A stretch of DNA of 64,000 nucleotides from VGBV01 sp963813725 (GTDB taxonomy: Bacteria > Actinomycetota > Thermoleophilia > Solirubrobacterales > 70-9): NCBI GenBank assembly GCA_963813725.1, contig CAWFAI010000009.1, forward strand, positions 1 to 64,000, in the 5' to 3' direction. The translations under genes and the position numbers were made by a program. Under the pieces are notes generated by a model. The model saw only the letters and a program-made list of their open reading frames with translations, was not told the DNA's origin and searched no databases. Below are positions 46,657 through 54,522 of the stretch, piece by piece (position 1 is the first letter of the stretch; the number at the start of each line of letters is the position of its first letter).

Positions 46657-47060
46657 CTACTCCGACAGCCCGGCGGCTTCGAGGGCCTCGGCCTCGCGCG
46701 CGAAGGTGCGAAACCGGACGCACTTCTTCTGGCGCCACTCCCCGAGCTGCCAGATGGTCTGCTCCATGCTCGCGCCGCTCGCTGCGCCGTGGCCGCGAAG
46801 GCGCACGCGCACAACGGTTACGTCGCCGAGGTCTCGTACCTCCTCGACCTTCGCTCCTGAAGTCGGGGGCGACGGCGAGCAAGCTCTCCCACCAGCGTCG
46901 GACACCGTCGTGGCCGCGATAGGGGCCGCCGCCCTCCAGCTCCACGATGCGCGGGAACCACTCGATGTCGGGGTCGGAAAGCGCGAGGAGAGCATCGAGG
47001 TCGCGCCGGTTGAAAGCTTCGTTTGCCTCGTAGTACGAGCTCGACGTTCTCCTCCGACAT
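46657..47060 (-). CDS. NTF2/SnoaL-like array gene 5 (two frameshifts)
   Basis: First gene of the array. MSEENVEL, then after a break near 47045 YYEANEAFNRRDLDALLALS, DPDIEWFPRIVELEGGGPYR and GHDGVRRWWESLLAVAPDF; after a second break near 46862 GAKVEEVRDLGDVTVVRVRL, RGHGAASGASMEQTIWQLGE and AREAEALEAAGLSE. The conserved architecture across breaks suggests a real, complete gene with indels. Any promoter of the array must lie between 47060 and the sulfotransferase stop at 47148; no clear box was found there. Confidence 0.7.
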
Positions 47061-47147
47061 CGCCCACCCAGTATCCGCCCATCCGACCGGAGGGGGAACC
47101 CGATCCGCCCTTTCTGTGCACCCGCGACGGCGCGCGGAGGGCCGCGG

Positions 47148-48099
47148 CTAGGCGGTGGTCGGCGCCCAGGGGTCGACCGAGGAGCGGGCGCCGGGCCGCC
47201 GCACCGGCGGGGGCTCGGAGTCAAGAGGCGGCAGCGGGAACACGCCGGCGCCGCGAAGCCGTTCGAGCGACTCCGCGTAGAGCGTTGTTGCGTGGGCGTG
47301 CTCGGAGGGCGCAAGGTCCAGCCGCCAGCGGCCGATTCGGGCGTGAGCGGGCGTCAGCTCGCGTTCGAAGAAGGAGCGCCGCGCATGCGCCGTCGGTGAG
47401 GCCGAGGAAGGCGAGCAGCTCGCCGTAGGAGCGCTCGCGGTCGCGAGCGACCAGGTCCTCGATCAGCAGGCAGTGGACGCGGGAGGGCTCGATCTCCTGA
47501 GTCCCCAGATGCGCGGACAGCAGGCTCCGCTCCCACAGCCGCAGGGCAGGCTCGAAGGCGTCGGGCGCCCAGGGAACGCGCATGAACGAGCAGGCGACGT
47601 CGCGGCCGTCGCGGACGACGTGGACCACCCGCATCCGCGGGAACAGCGATGCCAGGAAGCCGGCGGCGGCGCAGTTGTCCGGGGTCTTCTCGACCCATGC
47701 GCCCGGCCGGGGCGCGAGCGGGTCCAGCAGCGCGCTCACGTAGTCGCCGCTGAGGCGGTGCCGGTCGGCGCGCGGCCCCGCTGTCAGCAGGCGGGCGACG
47801 GCGCCGAGGTTGCGGCGGCGCGAGACGAACCGGTGCGTGCCGCGGGCATCGCCTGGGCTCCAAGGGGCGGGACGGCTCCACCAGCGGGTCAGCAGATCGC
47901 GGGCGATCGGGAGGCGGCCTCGCTCGCCGCGCGCGAAAGCCGGGAGGCCGGCGAGGTCGGTGTGCAGCCGCAGCTCGCCGGGGACGAGCGCGTACTCGCC
48001 GCCGCTGGCCAGCAGCGCGGCGACGGCGTGGGTGCCGCAGCGGCCGGTCCCGCCGACGAAGACGGGACCCTCAGGTGAGTCGTGGCCGCCCGACCCCAC
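47148..48099 (-). CDS. Sulfotransferase family protein (frameshifted)
   Basis: The PAPS 5'-phosphosulfate loop is VGGTGRCGTHAVAALLASGG (about 15-34). The 3'-phosphate region is RMRVVHVVRDGRDVACSFMR. Other parts include WVEKTPDNCAAAGFLASLFP, and LLIEDLVARDRERSYGELLA. The frame breaks near 47385; with one base removed, the tail reads RRSFFERELTPAHARIGRWR, then LDLAPSEHAHATTLYAESLE, and ends APTTA at 47148. It would transfer sulfate from PAPS to an unknown acceptor. Nearest neighbours give no hint of the acceptor. Confidence 0.8.
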
Positions 48100-48180
48100 C
48101 CCGCGAAGACTATGCGCGGGGCCGGGCGCGACCGGGGCGTATATTCGGCTTGATCAGGCATCCGAGGAGAAGGAGTGGTG

Positions 48181-48405
48181 ATGTCGCGATTGATCAGGCT
48201 TGACCGCAGCGGCCACACCGAGGTCGCGAGCTGGAGCGCCGGCGACCCGGGCTCGCAGGAGGCCGCGATCGAGGCCTTCCGGCGCGAGCGGGAGAACGGG
48301 ATGCTGGCGAGCGTCAGCCACGCCGACGGGTCCGCCGAGGTCGTGCGCGAGCTGCCGCTGGACGCCGAGCTGGTCGTGATGCGCCGGCCGATCTCGGGCG
48401 GCTAG
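48181..48405 (+). CDS. Unrecognised small protein
   Basis: 74 residues: MSRLIRLDRSGHTEVASWSA, EAAIEAFRRERENGMLASVS and VVRELPLDAELVVMRRPISG. Compact and mixed alpha/beta in appearance, without signal peptide or membrane segment. The ATG at 48181 is chosen over GTGs at 48175 and 48178 because of a purine-rich GAGGAGAAGGAG just upstream. TATATT at 48138 may be the -10 box. It is followed closely by the next unrecognised gene, with which it may form a unit. Confidence 0.6.
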   Translation: MSRLIRLDRSGHTEVASWSAGDPGSQEAAIEAFRRERENGMLASVSHADGSAEVVRELPLDAELVVMRRPISGG

Positions 48406-48554
48406 CCCTGGGCGCCGAGCCCGCAGTCCAGGCCGCTGGAGCCGGCGCCGCGGCCGGTGGCCTCGCCGAGGCGGCGGCGATCCCCTGGCGGCGCCGCGCG
48501 GACGAGCGCGCGCTGCGGCGCGACGGCCGGCGCTGGACCCTGTGGACCGCCGCG

Positions 48555-49134
48555 GTGGTGGCGAGCTTCGGAGCGCCGGCGGCCGCGGTGGTGGCGCTGG
48601 AGCCGCTGACCGCGCCCGTCGCCGCGATGCTCGCCGCCCACGGTGCGGCGGTGCTCCACATCCAGGCCGGCCGCGGAGCTCGCGCGGTCGTCCCGATCGG
48701 AAGCGCGCGCAGCGCGGCGCACCGGGCCCCACCGGGCGCGCGCCCCGAGCGGATCGCGATCGGACTGCTGGGGGACCTGCTGGGGCACGAGGAGCGCGAG
48801 CTGCTGGCGCGCACCGGGCTGGCGCTGCAGCGCGGGCGGCTCGGGGTCTGGCTGGTGGGCGAGGAGGGCGCGCTGATGGTGCGGCCCGCAGGCCGACGGG
48901 TGGACTGCTGGTGCGTCCGCGTGGCCGAGCCCGGCGACCTGCCCGCCGGCGACCGCGTGGCCCATCTGCTGCTGGCGCTGCGCGAGGACGAGGAGGGGTT
49001 CGCCACCGTCGCCAACTTCAATTTCTCGGGGGCCCCTGGCGCGTTCCGCCGACGCCGCCCGCGCGCTCGCGGGTGGCCTCGACCGGGCTCGGTGGCTGGC
49101 CCGGCAGCGTTCGGAATCAGGCGCCGGGGGGTGA
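48555..49134 (+). CDS. Unrecognised protein (frameshifted, start uncertain)
   Basis: Given from the GTG at 48555, but protein-like sequence continues upstream in frame (IPWRRRADERALRRDGRRW) to about 48408 without a normal start codon, beginning right after the stop of the previous gene. A hydrophobic stretch (about AAVVASFGAPAAAVVALEPL) is followed by AIGLLGDLLGHEERELLART, GLALQRGRLGVWLVGEEGAL and GDRVAHLLLALREDEEGFAT. The frame breaks in a GGGGGCCCC run near 49030; the corrected end is NFNFSGPLARSADAARALAG and ERARW-like GLDRARWLARQRS, stopping at 49134. No family recognised; converges on the anti-sigma gene with four bases between. Confidence 0.55.
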
Positions 49135-49138
49135 CCGG

Positions 49139-49919
49139 TCAGTCGCGGGAGTCGAGGCGCAGTACCTCGGGGCCCGTGCGCTCGGGATCGCCGTCGCCCG
49201 GCTCGGCGGTGACGCTGACGACGGGGTACTTGGCCGGATCCACCGCAGCCGTGAAGGCGACGTCGGAGCGGCCCTCGGGGTCGGGATGGAAGGTGCCGGC
49301 CGAGATCCGGTTCGGGCTCTCGCGCGTATCGCCGGGGCCGACGAACCAGAGCTCGTAGTACTCGCCGGTCGGGAGGATCGGCAGCTCGTCCGACTCGAAG
49401 GCGATCAGGCGGCCGATGCCCGCCTCGCGCACGCTGACCTCGCCACTGCTGGTGCTTGCGCCGGGCGCCGTCATGGTGCCGGCCACCTCGAGTTCGCCTG
49501 TTGGGTCGGTCTCGCCGCCCCGGAGCGCCGCACCCGCGACCACGGCGAGGGCGACCAATCCGACCGCGACCCCGCCCAGCGCCAGCTTCGGGAGCGCGAA
49601 GATCCGCTCCCCCAGGGTCGCACGGGGCTCTGCTGGGCGATCGCGGCGGCGCCGGCCCTGGGCTCCCGCCTCCGTGGACCCGCGAGCGACGCCGCCGGTG
49701 TCCTGCCTCGCCGCTTCTGCCACCGCGGCCATGACGCGGTCGCTGAGGCCGGGCGGCACAAGGGCGTCGCGGACCTCGCGCGCGGCTCCGAACGCCTCAG
49801 CGGTCCCGCGCAACTCGGCCGCTTCGGTGCGGCAGCGCTCGCAGTGCTGCAGGTGCTCCTCGAAGCGTGCGCTGCTCGCGCTCGGTGAGGGAGCCAAGCA
49901 GGTAGGCGGCGACGTCCAT
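49139..49919 (-). CDS. RskA-type anti-sigma factor (frameshifted near start)
   Basis: The likely start is the ATG at 49919 (MDVAAYLLGSLTEREQ); one extra base near 49871 separates it from RFEEHLQHCERCRTEAAELR, which has the His-x3-Cys-x2-Cys zinc anti-sigma motif. A membrane helix follows (LALGGVAVGLVALAVVAGAA). The outer part is the RskA domain: GRLIAFESDELPILPTGEYY, ELWFVGPGDT, FTAAVDPAKYPVVSVTAEPG. It would hold the sigma factor encoded just upstream at the membrane until a signal triggers proteolysis. Begins 13 bases after the sigma-factor stop. Confidence 0.88.
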
Positions 49920-49932
49920 GTGGATGTCGGCC

Positions 49933-50601
49933 TCAGGCGGCAATCTCGCGCTCCTCGAGCTCTTTCTTCAGGGCGCGCAGTGCATGGTAGGTGCGCGTCT
50001 TCACTGTGCCCAGGGGAATGTCGAGGCGGTCCGCGATCTGGCGCTGGGTGAGGTCCTCGCGGAAGTGGAGGTCGAGCGTCTCACGGTGCTTCCTCGAGAG
50101 GCTCGCGAGCGCCTCGCGGACCGAGATGCCGAGCACGATGCGGTCGAAGGCGCCGGCTCCGCGCGGGTCCTCGATCGCTGCGTCGGAGTCGTCGAGCTCC
50201 ATCGCTGACGAGAGCGGGCGCGAGCTGGATCTGCGGCGGATGTCGACGGCGGCGCGGCGGGCGATCGTGTAGATGAAGGTCTTGACCGAGCCCTTGGAGC
50301 GGTCGAAGCGCCCGGCGCTGCGCCAGAGACGGACGAACGTGTCCTGGACCATCTCCTCGGCGGCCCCGCCATCGCCCAGCAGGCGAAGGCCAAGGGCGTG
50401 CAACGGAGCGCCGTAGCGTTCGCAGAGCTCCGCCATCGGCGGGCCCGCGTCGCCGGCGGCAATGCGCGCCACCAGGTCGGCCTCCGCTTCGGCCGCTGGG
50501 GCGTTGTCGGTGGCATTTGGATTCCGGGGGTACAGGCTCAGTGTCGGGTCGGGATGACTCAACCTGTGGGTTATTCGCATTTCGGGGGTCATCCGGTTCA
50601 T
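49933..50601 (-). CDS. ECF sigma factor, SigK-like
   Basis: About 222 residues from the ATG at 50601; earlier in-frame codons lie inside the terminator hairpin and are unlikely to be translated. Region 2: GLRLLGDGGAAEEMVQDTFV, RLWRSAGRFDRSKGSVKTFI and YTIARRAAVDIRRR. Region 4: SLSRKHRETLDLHFREDLTQ and RQIADRLDIPLGTVKTRTYH. The linked RskA-type anti-sigma factor suggests the SigK group. No Shine-Dalgarno sequence is visible. The operon order sigma then anti-sigma allows co-regulation. Confidence 0.9.
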   Translation of the reverse strand: MNRMTPEMRITHRLSHPDPTLSLYPRNPNATDNAPAAEAEADLVARIAAGDAGPPMAELCERYGAPLHALGLRLLGDGGAAEEMVQDTFVRLWRSAGRFDRSKGSVKTFIYTIARRAAVDIRRRSSSRPLSSAMELDDSDAAIEDPRGAGAFDRIVLGISVREALASLSRKHRETLDLHFREDLTQRQIADRLDIPLGTVKTRTYHALRALKKELEEREIAA

Positions 50602-50632
50602 CGAGAGGCCGGTGATCGAGGCGGCCGGAAAC

Positions 50633-50662
50633 AAGACGGGCCGGCTTGCGCCGGCCCGTCTT
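50633..50662 (-). terminator. Rho-independent-type hairpin after the DUF4394 gene
   Basis: A perfect 13-bp inverted repeat: AAGACGGGCCGGC at 50633-50645 pairs with GCCGGCCCGTCTT at 50650-50662, with a four-base loop. On the minus strand it is followed by TGTTT, a modest T-tract. It ends transcription of the DUF4394 gene and separates it from the sigma-factor gene, which starts 32 bases further on. Confidence 0.8.
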
Positions 50663-50714
50663 TGCTTCCACCTGCCCACGCGCCCCAGGGGTCGCGTGCG
50701 CCCGGATGCTCGCG

Positions 50715-51629
50715 CTAGTCCTGCACCGCTGCGAGTCCGGTCAGGGCGACCTTCTTGACCTTGCCCTTCTTGGTGACGATGGCGACATCGCCGACCTTGG
50801 TCGCTGCTCCTGTGGCGGTGTCGAGCCTGTACAGCGTCGAATCGTTGCTCAGGTACGGCTGGTTGGCCGTGCCCGCGATGTCGAAGCCGACGTCGTTTCC
50901 GACCGGGACGCTGAGCTTCACGCCGCTGGTCAGCGTGCCCGCGTTCGGCGGGTTCTGGATGAACAGCGTGTCCGTGCTGGTGTCGCCGACGAACAGGGTC
51001 GTGGCCGTCGGCTTGACCGAGTTGTAGCCCGAGTTCAGGTACGCGGCAGCGACAAGCTGCGGCGTGCCCGGGTTGATCGCACCGTCGTTCGCCGTCGGAG
51101 CCTGCATCGCGCCCGGTGCGACCCCGGTGCTCGGAGCCGTGGTCCCGTTCGGGTCCGCCCGCAGGTTCTGGCCGGTGTTGCTGACGATCCTCAGCCGATC
51201 CGGAACCGGGTTGAAGTCGACACCGAAGTAGGTGCCGCTGAGGGTCGGCGGGGCCACCGGACCGGCCCTGAGGGCGATGGCGGTGCTGTCGCTCGTGACG
51301 ACCAGCTTGTACATGACGCTGTCGCTGCCGACGCCGTAGAGCTCGCCGGTCAGCGGGCGGACGTCGATGCCGACGATCCGTTCGCCGGCGGGGAGCCCGA
51401 AGACGGTGCGCGACGCGGTGATCTGGACGGCCTTGGAGCGCTTGGTTGCCTTCTTGCCCTTGCTCGACCTGCCCTTGACCTTCACCTTGGTCTGCTTGTC
51501 GGCGAACGTGACGAGCTTGCCGTCGCTCGTCGTCCCGTACAGCGTGCGCGCCTGCGAGACCGCGGGAACCGCGACCGCGACGGCGAGCGCGAGCCCGACG
51601 AGGAGACTCACACGAATCTTGATGCCCAT
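50715..51629 (-). CDS. Secreted DUF4394 protein
   Basis: 304 residues from the ATG at 51629, fixed by AGGAGG eight bases upstream. Signal peptide (about 1-27: VSLLVGLALAVAVAVPAVSQ, with cleavage near SQA). The mature part is a DUF4394 beta-propeller-like fold: TLYGTTSDGKLVTFADKQ, ERIVGIDVRPLTGELYGVGS, YFGVDFNPVPDRLRIVSNTG and QNLRADPNG. A Lys/Ser-rich insert (KGRSSKGKKATKRSK) sits near the N-terminus. Function unknown. Linked to the sigma/anti-sigma pair, it is a likely target of that sigma factor. Confidence 0.88.
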   Translation of the reverse strand: MGIKIRVSLLVGLALAVAVAVPAVSQARTLYGTTSDGKLVTFADKQTKVKVKGRSSKGKKATKRSKAVQITASRTVFGLPAGERIVGIDVRPLTGELYGVGSDSVMYKLVVTSDSTAIALRAGPVAPPTLSGTYFGVDFNPVPDRLRIVSNTGQNLRADPNGTTAPSTGVAPGAMQAPTANDGAINPGTPQLVAAAYLNSGYNSVKPTATTLFVGDTSTDTLFIQNPPNAGTLTSGVKLSVPVGNDVGFDIAGTANQPYLSNDSTLYRLDTATGAATKVGDVAIVTKKGKVKKVALTGLAAVQD

Positions 51630-51637
51630 GGAAAACG

Positions 51638-51643
51638 CCTCCT
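51638..51643 (-). promoter_or_regulatory. Ribosome-binding site of the DUF4394 gene
   Basis: AGGAGG on the minus strand, eight bases before the ATG at 51629. It rules out the longer in-frame start at 51725 and shows that this gene, unlike many others here, has a leader. Confidence 0.8.
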
Positions 51644-51723
51644 GTTGTTGAAGTTGCGACGGCGCGCAGATGCGGCCGTCGTTCCCTGCATCTCGTGTTC
51701 GTCGGCGGGCAGCTGGAGGGTTC

Positions 51724-51752
51724 ATTCGGGCTTCCGGTTTCCTCTCGGACGC
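51724..51752 (-). promoter_or_regulatory. Possible SigK-type promoter of the DUF4394 gene
   Basis: On the minus strand, GCGTCC (51747-51752), a 17-base spacer, then CCGAAT (51724-51729). Mycobacterial SigK promoters are described as CCATCC and CCGAAT at similar spacing; the -10 matches fully and the -35 at four of six positions. It would give a leader of about 85-90 bases before the AGGAGG. Confidence 0.35.
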
Positions 51753-51756
51753 GGCC

Positions 51757-51762
51757 TATGAT
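51757..51762 (+). promoter_or_regulatory. Putative -10 box of the MFS gene
   Basis: TATGAT seven bases before the ATG at 51770. Supports that ATG as a leaderless start over two earlier in-frame ATGs (51695 and 51758, the latter overlapping the box). Confidence 0.45.
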
Positions 51763-51769
51763 CGGAGCG

Positions 51770-53008
51770 ATGTCGGTGGCCCGCGACCCCGAGCAGCTCC
51801 AGCGTCGAACGATGCGGGTGCTGGTGGCGGCTCAGGTGTTCGGCGGCGCCGGGTTCTTCCTCGGCCTGGCGGTCGCGGTGCTGCTGGCGCGCGAGCTGAC
51901 CGAAACGGACTCGCTGATCGGGATCCCGCTCGCGATCATGGTCGCCTCGGCGGCGCTCGCCGCCGGGCCGCTGGGCTCGTGGATGCAGCGCTCGGGTCGC
52001 CGGCCAGGGCTCGCGGCCGGGCAGCTGTGCGGCGCGTGCGGCGCGTGCGGCGTGGTGCTGGCGGCGCGCGCCGACAGCTTCGCGCTGCTCTGCTTGGCCC
52101 TGGGGCTGTTCGGGGTCGGGAACACGTCGAACCTGCTGGCGCGCTACGCGGCCAGCGACCTGGTGGAGCCCGAGCGGCGCGGACGGGCGATCAGCACGGT
52201 GTTGCTGGCGACGGCCGCCGGGGCGATCCTGGGGCCGAACCTGGCGGAGGCTGCGGGAGGGCTGGGCGACTGGCTCGGCGTGCCCGACGAGGCGGCGCCG
52301 TTCGCCTTCTCGGCCGTCGCGATGGCGACGAGCGCCGCGATCGTGCTGGCGCTGCTGCGGCCCGACCCGCTGCTGGCCGCCCGGGCCGCCACCGCTGAGG
52401 GTGGGGCTGAGACCGAGGACGCCGGGGGCCCCGTCTGGTCGCGCATGGCGCTGACGGGAGCCGCGGCGATGGTGCTGGCCAACGTGGTGATGGTCGCGAT
52501 CATGACCATGACACCGATCCACCTGGACGACGCCGGCCAGTCGCTTGCGGTGGTCGGCCTGGTGATCTCGCTGCACGTCGCCGGGATGTTCCTGCCCTCC
52601 CCGCTCACCGGCGTCCTGGTGGACCGGGTCGGCCGCCTGCAGGTGATCGCCGCCTCCGGGGTCGTGCTGGTTCTGGCCGGCGGGTTGGCGCTGCCCTCCT
52701 CCGGCCACGACACCGTTCTCGTGATCGCGGCACTGGTACTGCTGGGTATCGGCTGGAACCTGGGACTGATCGGGGGGAGCACCCTGCTGACCGACTCGAT
52801 CCCGCTCGCCCAGCGCGCTCGCGCGCAGGGTCGCGCCGACCTGGCGATGGGGATGGCCGGCGCGGTCGGCAGCCTGCTGTCGGGTCCGCTGATGCACGGA
52901 GCCGGGTTCGGTGCGCTTGCGCTGCTGGGCGCCTTCCTCGGCGCGGCGCTGGTGGTGGTCGCGATCCGCGCCGGGCTCTTCTCCCCGCGACCGGCTGCGG
53001 CCACCTAG
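51770..53008 (+). CDS. Major facilitator superfamily transporter
   Basis: 412 residues, 12 predicted membrane helices in two halves. Recognisable: VAAQVFGGAGFFLGLAVAVL, ASDLVEPERRGRAISTVLLA (loop with the RxxRG type motif), GPNLAEAAGGLGDWLG, and in the second half PSPLTGVLVDRVGRLQVIAA (motif A variant). Substrate unknown; the fold resembles drug/metabolite exporters. Diverges from DUF4394 with a 140-base gap that holds promoters for both. Confidence 0.87.
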   Translation: MSVARDPEQLQRRTMRVLVAAQVFGGAGFFLGLAVAVLLARELTETDSLIGIPLAIMVASAALAAGPLGSWMQRSGRRPGLAAGQLCGACGACGVVLAARADSFALLCLALGLFGVGNTSNLLARYAASDLVEPERRGRAISTVLLATAAGAILGPNLAEAAGGLGDWLGVPDEAAPFAFSAVAMATSAAIVLALLRPDPLLAARAATAEGGAETEDAGGPVWSRMALTGAAAMVLANVVMVAIMTMTPIHLDDAGQSLAVVGLVISLHVAGMFLPSPLTGVLVDRVGRLQVIAASGVVLVLAGGLALPSSGHDTVLVIAALVLLGIGWNLGLIGGSTLLTDSIPLAQRARAQGRADLAMGMAGAVGSLLSGPLMHGAGFGALALLGAFLGAALVVVAIRAGLFSPRPAAAT

Positions 53009-53052
53009 ATCTCGCCCCACAAACCGGCGATCGCGACATAGGATTCCGGCAG

Positions 53053-53127
53053 ATGGGATTGCTCGACAGCTTCCTCGGCGGCATGAGCATGAAGGACCCG
53101 GTCGAGGGAACCGCCCTCGGCGGCTAG
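53053..53127 (+). CDS. 24-residue ORF, probable truncated remnant
   Basis: MGLLDSFLGGMSMKDPVEGT followed by ALGG and a stop. It has a TAGGAT box eight bases upstream and ends three bases before the flavoprotein gene. The start resembles the N-terminus of a small family that begins MGLxDxxxG and DPVxGxA, so it may be the 5' remnant of a longer gene, or a short leader translated ahead of the flavoprotein. The assignment rests on a weak resemblance. Confidence 0.4.
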   Translation: MGLLDSFLGGMSMKDPVEGTALGG

Positions 53128-53130
53128 GCG

Positions 53131-54522
53131 ATGGCGGACCCCGGCGACGCCGCGAAGACGCTCGAGGGAGAGCTTCAGGGCGAGCTGATCCGCCCCGGGG
53201 ACGGCGCCTACGACGAGGCGCGCTCGATCTGGAACGGCATGATCGACCGCCGGCCCGCCCTGATCGCCCGCTGCGCCCGTCCCGAGGACGTGGCCGCGGC
53301 GGTTCGCTTCGCGGTGGCGCAGGAGCTGCCGCTGGGGGTCCGGGGCGGTGGACACGGCGTCGCCGGGCTGGCGCTCGCCGAGGACGGGCTGGTGGTGGAC
53401 CTGTCGGCGATGCGCGAGGTCCAGGTGGACGCGAGCGCGGGCACGGTGCGGGCTCAGGGCGGCGCGACCTTGGCGGACCTCGACGGGGCGACGCAGGAGC
53501 ACGGCCTCGCGGCCCCGCTCGGCGTCGTCACCAAGACCGGGATCGCCGGGCTGACGCTGTCCGGCGGTATCGGATGGCTACGCCGCAAGCACGGCCTCAG
53601 CATCGACAGCCTCGTCGAGGCCGAGGTGGTGACGGCCGGCGCCGAGGTCCTGACGGCGAGCGCGGACGAGAACGAGGACCTGTTCTGGGCGCTGCGCGGC
53701 GGTGGCGGCAACTTCGGGGTCGTCACCTCGTTCACCTACCGCGCGCACCCGATCGGGCCCGAGGTCTTCTTCTGCTTCGTGCTCTATCCGGCCGCGCGCG
53801 CCGGGGAGGTGCTCCGGGCCTGTGAGCGGCACCTCGCCGAAAGCGGCGAGACGATCGCACCGCTGGGAGTGCTGGGTCACGTGCCCGAAGCCGACGATTT
53901 CCCCGCGGACGCGCACGGAGAGCCATACGCGGCGCTGCTTGCGATGGGGACCGGGGACGCCACCGAGGGCGAGCGCCAGGTGGCGCCGCTGCGCGAGCTC
54001 GGGGATCCGATCGCGGACCTCAGCGGCCCGATGCCCTACACCGAGGCGCAGGGGATCCTGGACGAGGACTACCCCGACGGCTGGCGCTACTACTGGAAGT
54101 CGGTCAACGTCCGGGGCCTCGAGGACGGCGCGGTCGAGGCGCTGATCGAGCGCAACGCGGCGGCCCCGTCCCACCACTCCACGATCGACGTGTGGTTCCA
54201 GGGCGGCGCGATGTCCGATGTCGGCGAGAGGGACACGGCCTTCGCCAACCGCGCCGCGCCCTACCTGATGGGAATCGAGGGCAACTGGGAGGACGCCGGC
54301 GACGACGAGGCGAACGTGGCGTGGGTACGCGAGACGGTGACCGCGATGAAGCCGTACTCCGACGGCGGGGTCTACCTCAACTTCCCGGGCTTCCTGGAGG
54401 AGGGCGAGGACCTGCTGCGCGAGGGCTACGGGCCGAACTACGAGCGCCTGGCGCAGGTCAAGGCGAGCTACGACCCTGCCAACCTCTTCCGGCTCAACCC
54501 CAACGTGCGGCCCGCAGGCTGA
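53131..54522 (+). CDS. FAD-linked oxidoreductase, berberine-bridge-enzyme type
   Basis: 463 residues. PCMH-type FAD domain (about 38-210): RCARPEDVAAAVRFAVAQEL, LGVRGGGHGVAGLALAEDGL with His75 at the position of covalent FAD attachment, then GIAGLTLSGGIGWLRRKHGL. The second attachment Cys of bicovalent relatives is absent; it is replaced within GGIGWLRRKHG. The BBE domain ends YERLAQVKASYDPANLFRLN. Likely oxidises a sugar or alcohol, or acts on a phenolic or alkaloid-like compound; substrate unknown. Its 3' end overlaps the convergent M20 gene by 29 bases. Confidence 0.9.
   Translation: MADPGDAAKTLEGELQGELIRPGDGAYDEARSIWNGMIDRRPALIARCARPEDVAAAVRFAVAQELPLGVRGGGHGVAGLALAEDGLVVDLSAMREVQVDASAGTVRAQGGATLADLDGATQEHGLAAPLGVVTKTGIAGLTLSGGIGWLRRKHGLSIDSLVEAEVVTAGAEVLTASADENEDLFWALRGGGGNFGVVTSFTYRAHPIGPEVFFCFVLYPAARAGEVLRACERHLAESGETIAPLGVLGHVPEADDFPADAHGEPYAALLAMGTGDATEGERQVAPLRELGDPIADLSGPMPYTEAQGILDEDYPDGWRYYWKSVNVRGLEDGAVEALIERNAAAPSHHSTIDVWFQGGAMSDVGERDTAFANRAAPYLMGIEGNWEDAGDDEANVAWVRETVTAMKPYSDGGVYLNFPGFLEEGEDLLREGYGPNYERLAQVKASYDPANLFRLNPNVRPAG

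Larger units (their letters stand above)
44918..47060 (-). repeat. Tandem array of five NTF2-like genes with conserved ends
   Basis: Five NTF2/SnoaL-like genes run head to tail with three-base gaps. Four of the five junctions or ends share a block: the preceding gene ends in codons for EAAGLSE, then TAG, GCG, ATG and codons for MSEENVEL. The plus-strand block around CTACTCCGACAGCCCGGCGG recurs at 44918, 46248 and 46657, and in changed form at 45337. The GGAG needed to bind ribosomes for the next gene lies inside the LSE codons. The central parts of the genes are far more different than the ends. Confidence 0.85.

Noticed and set aside
48314..49021. Minus-strand frames of 187-235 codons over 48.2-49.0 kb
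   Set aside because: They are Ser/Arg/Ala-rich shadows. The plus-strand reading has normal protein texture and a matching continuation after one indel.
51722..53020. A 432-codon minus-strand frame opposite the MFS gene
   Set aside because: Arg/Gln/His-rich antisense composition with no domain; the plus-strand frame encodes a clear 12-helix transporter.
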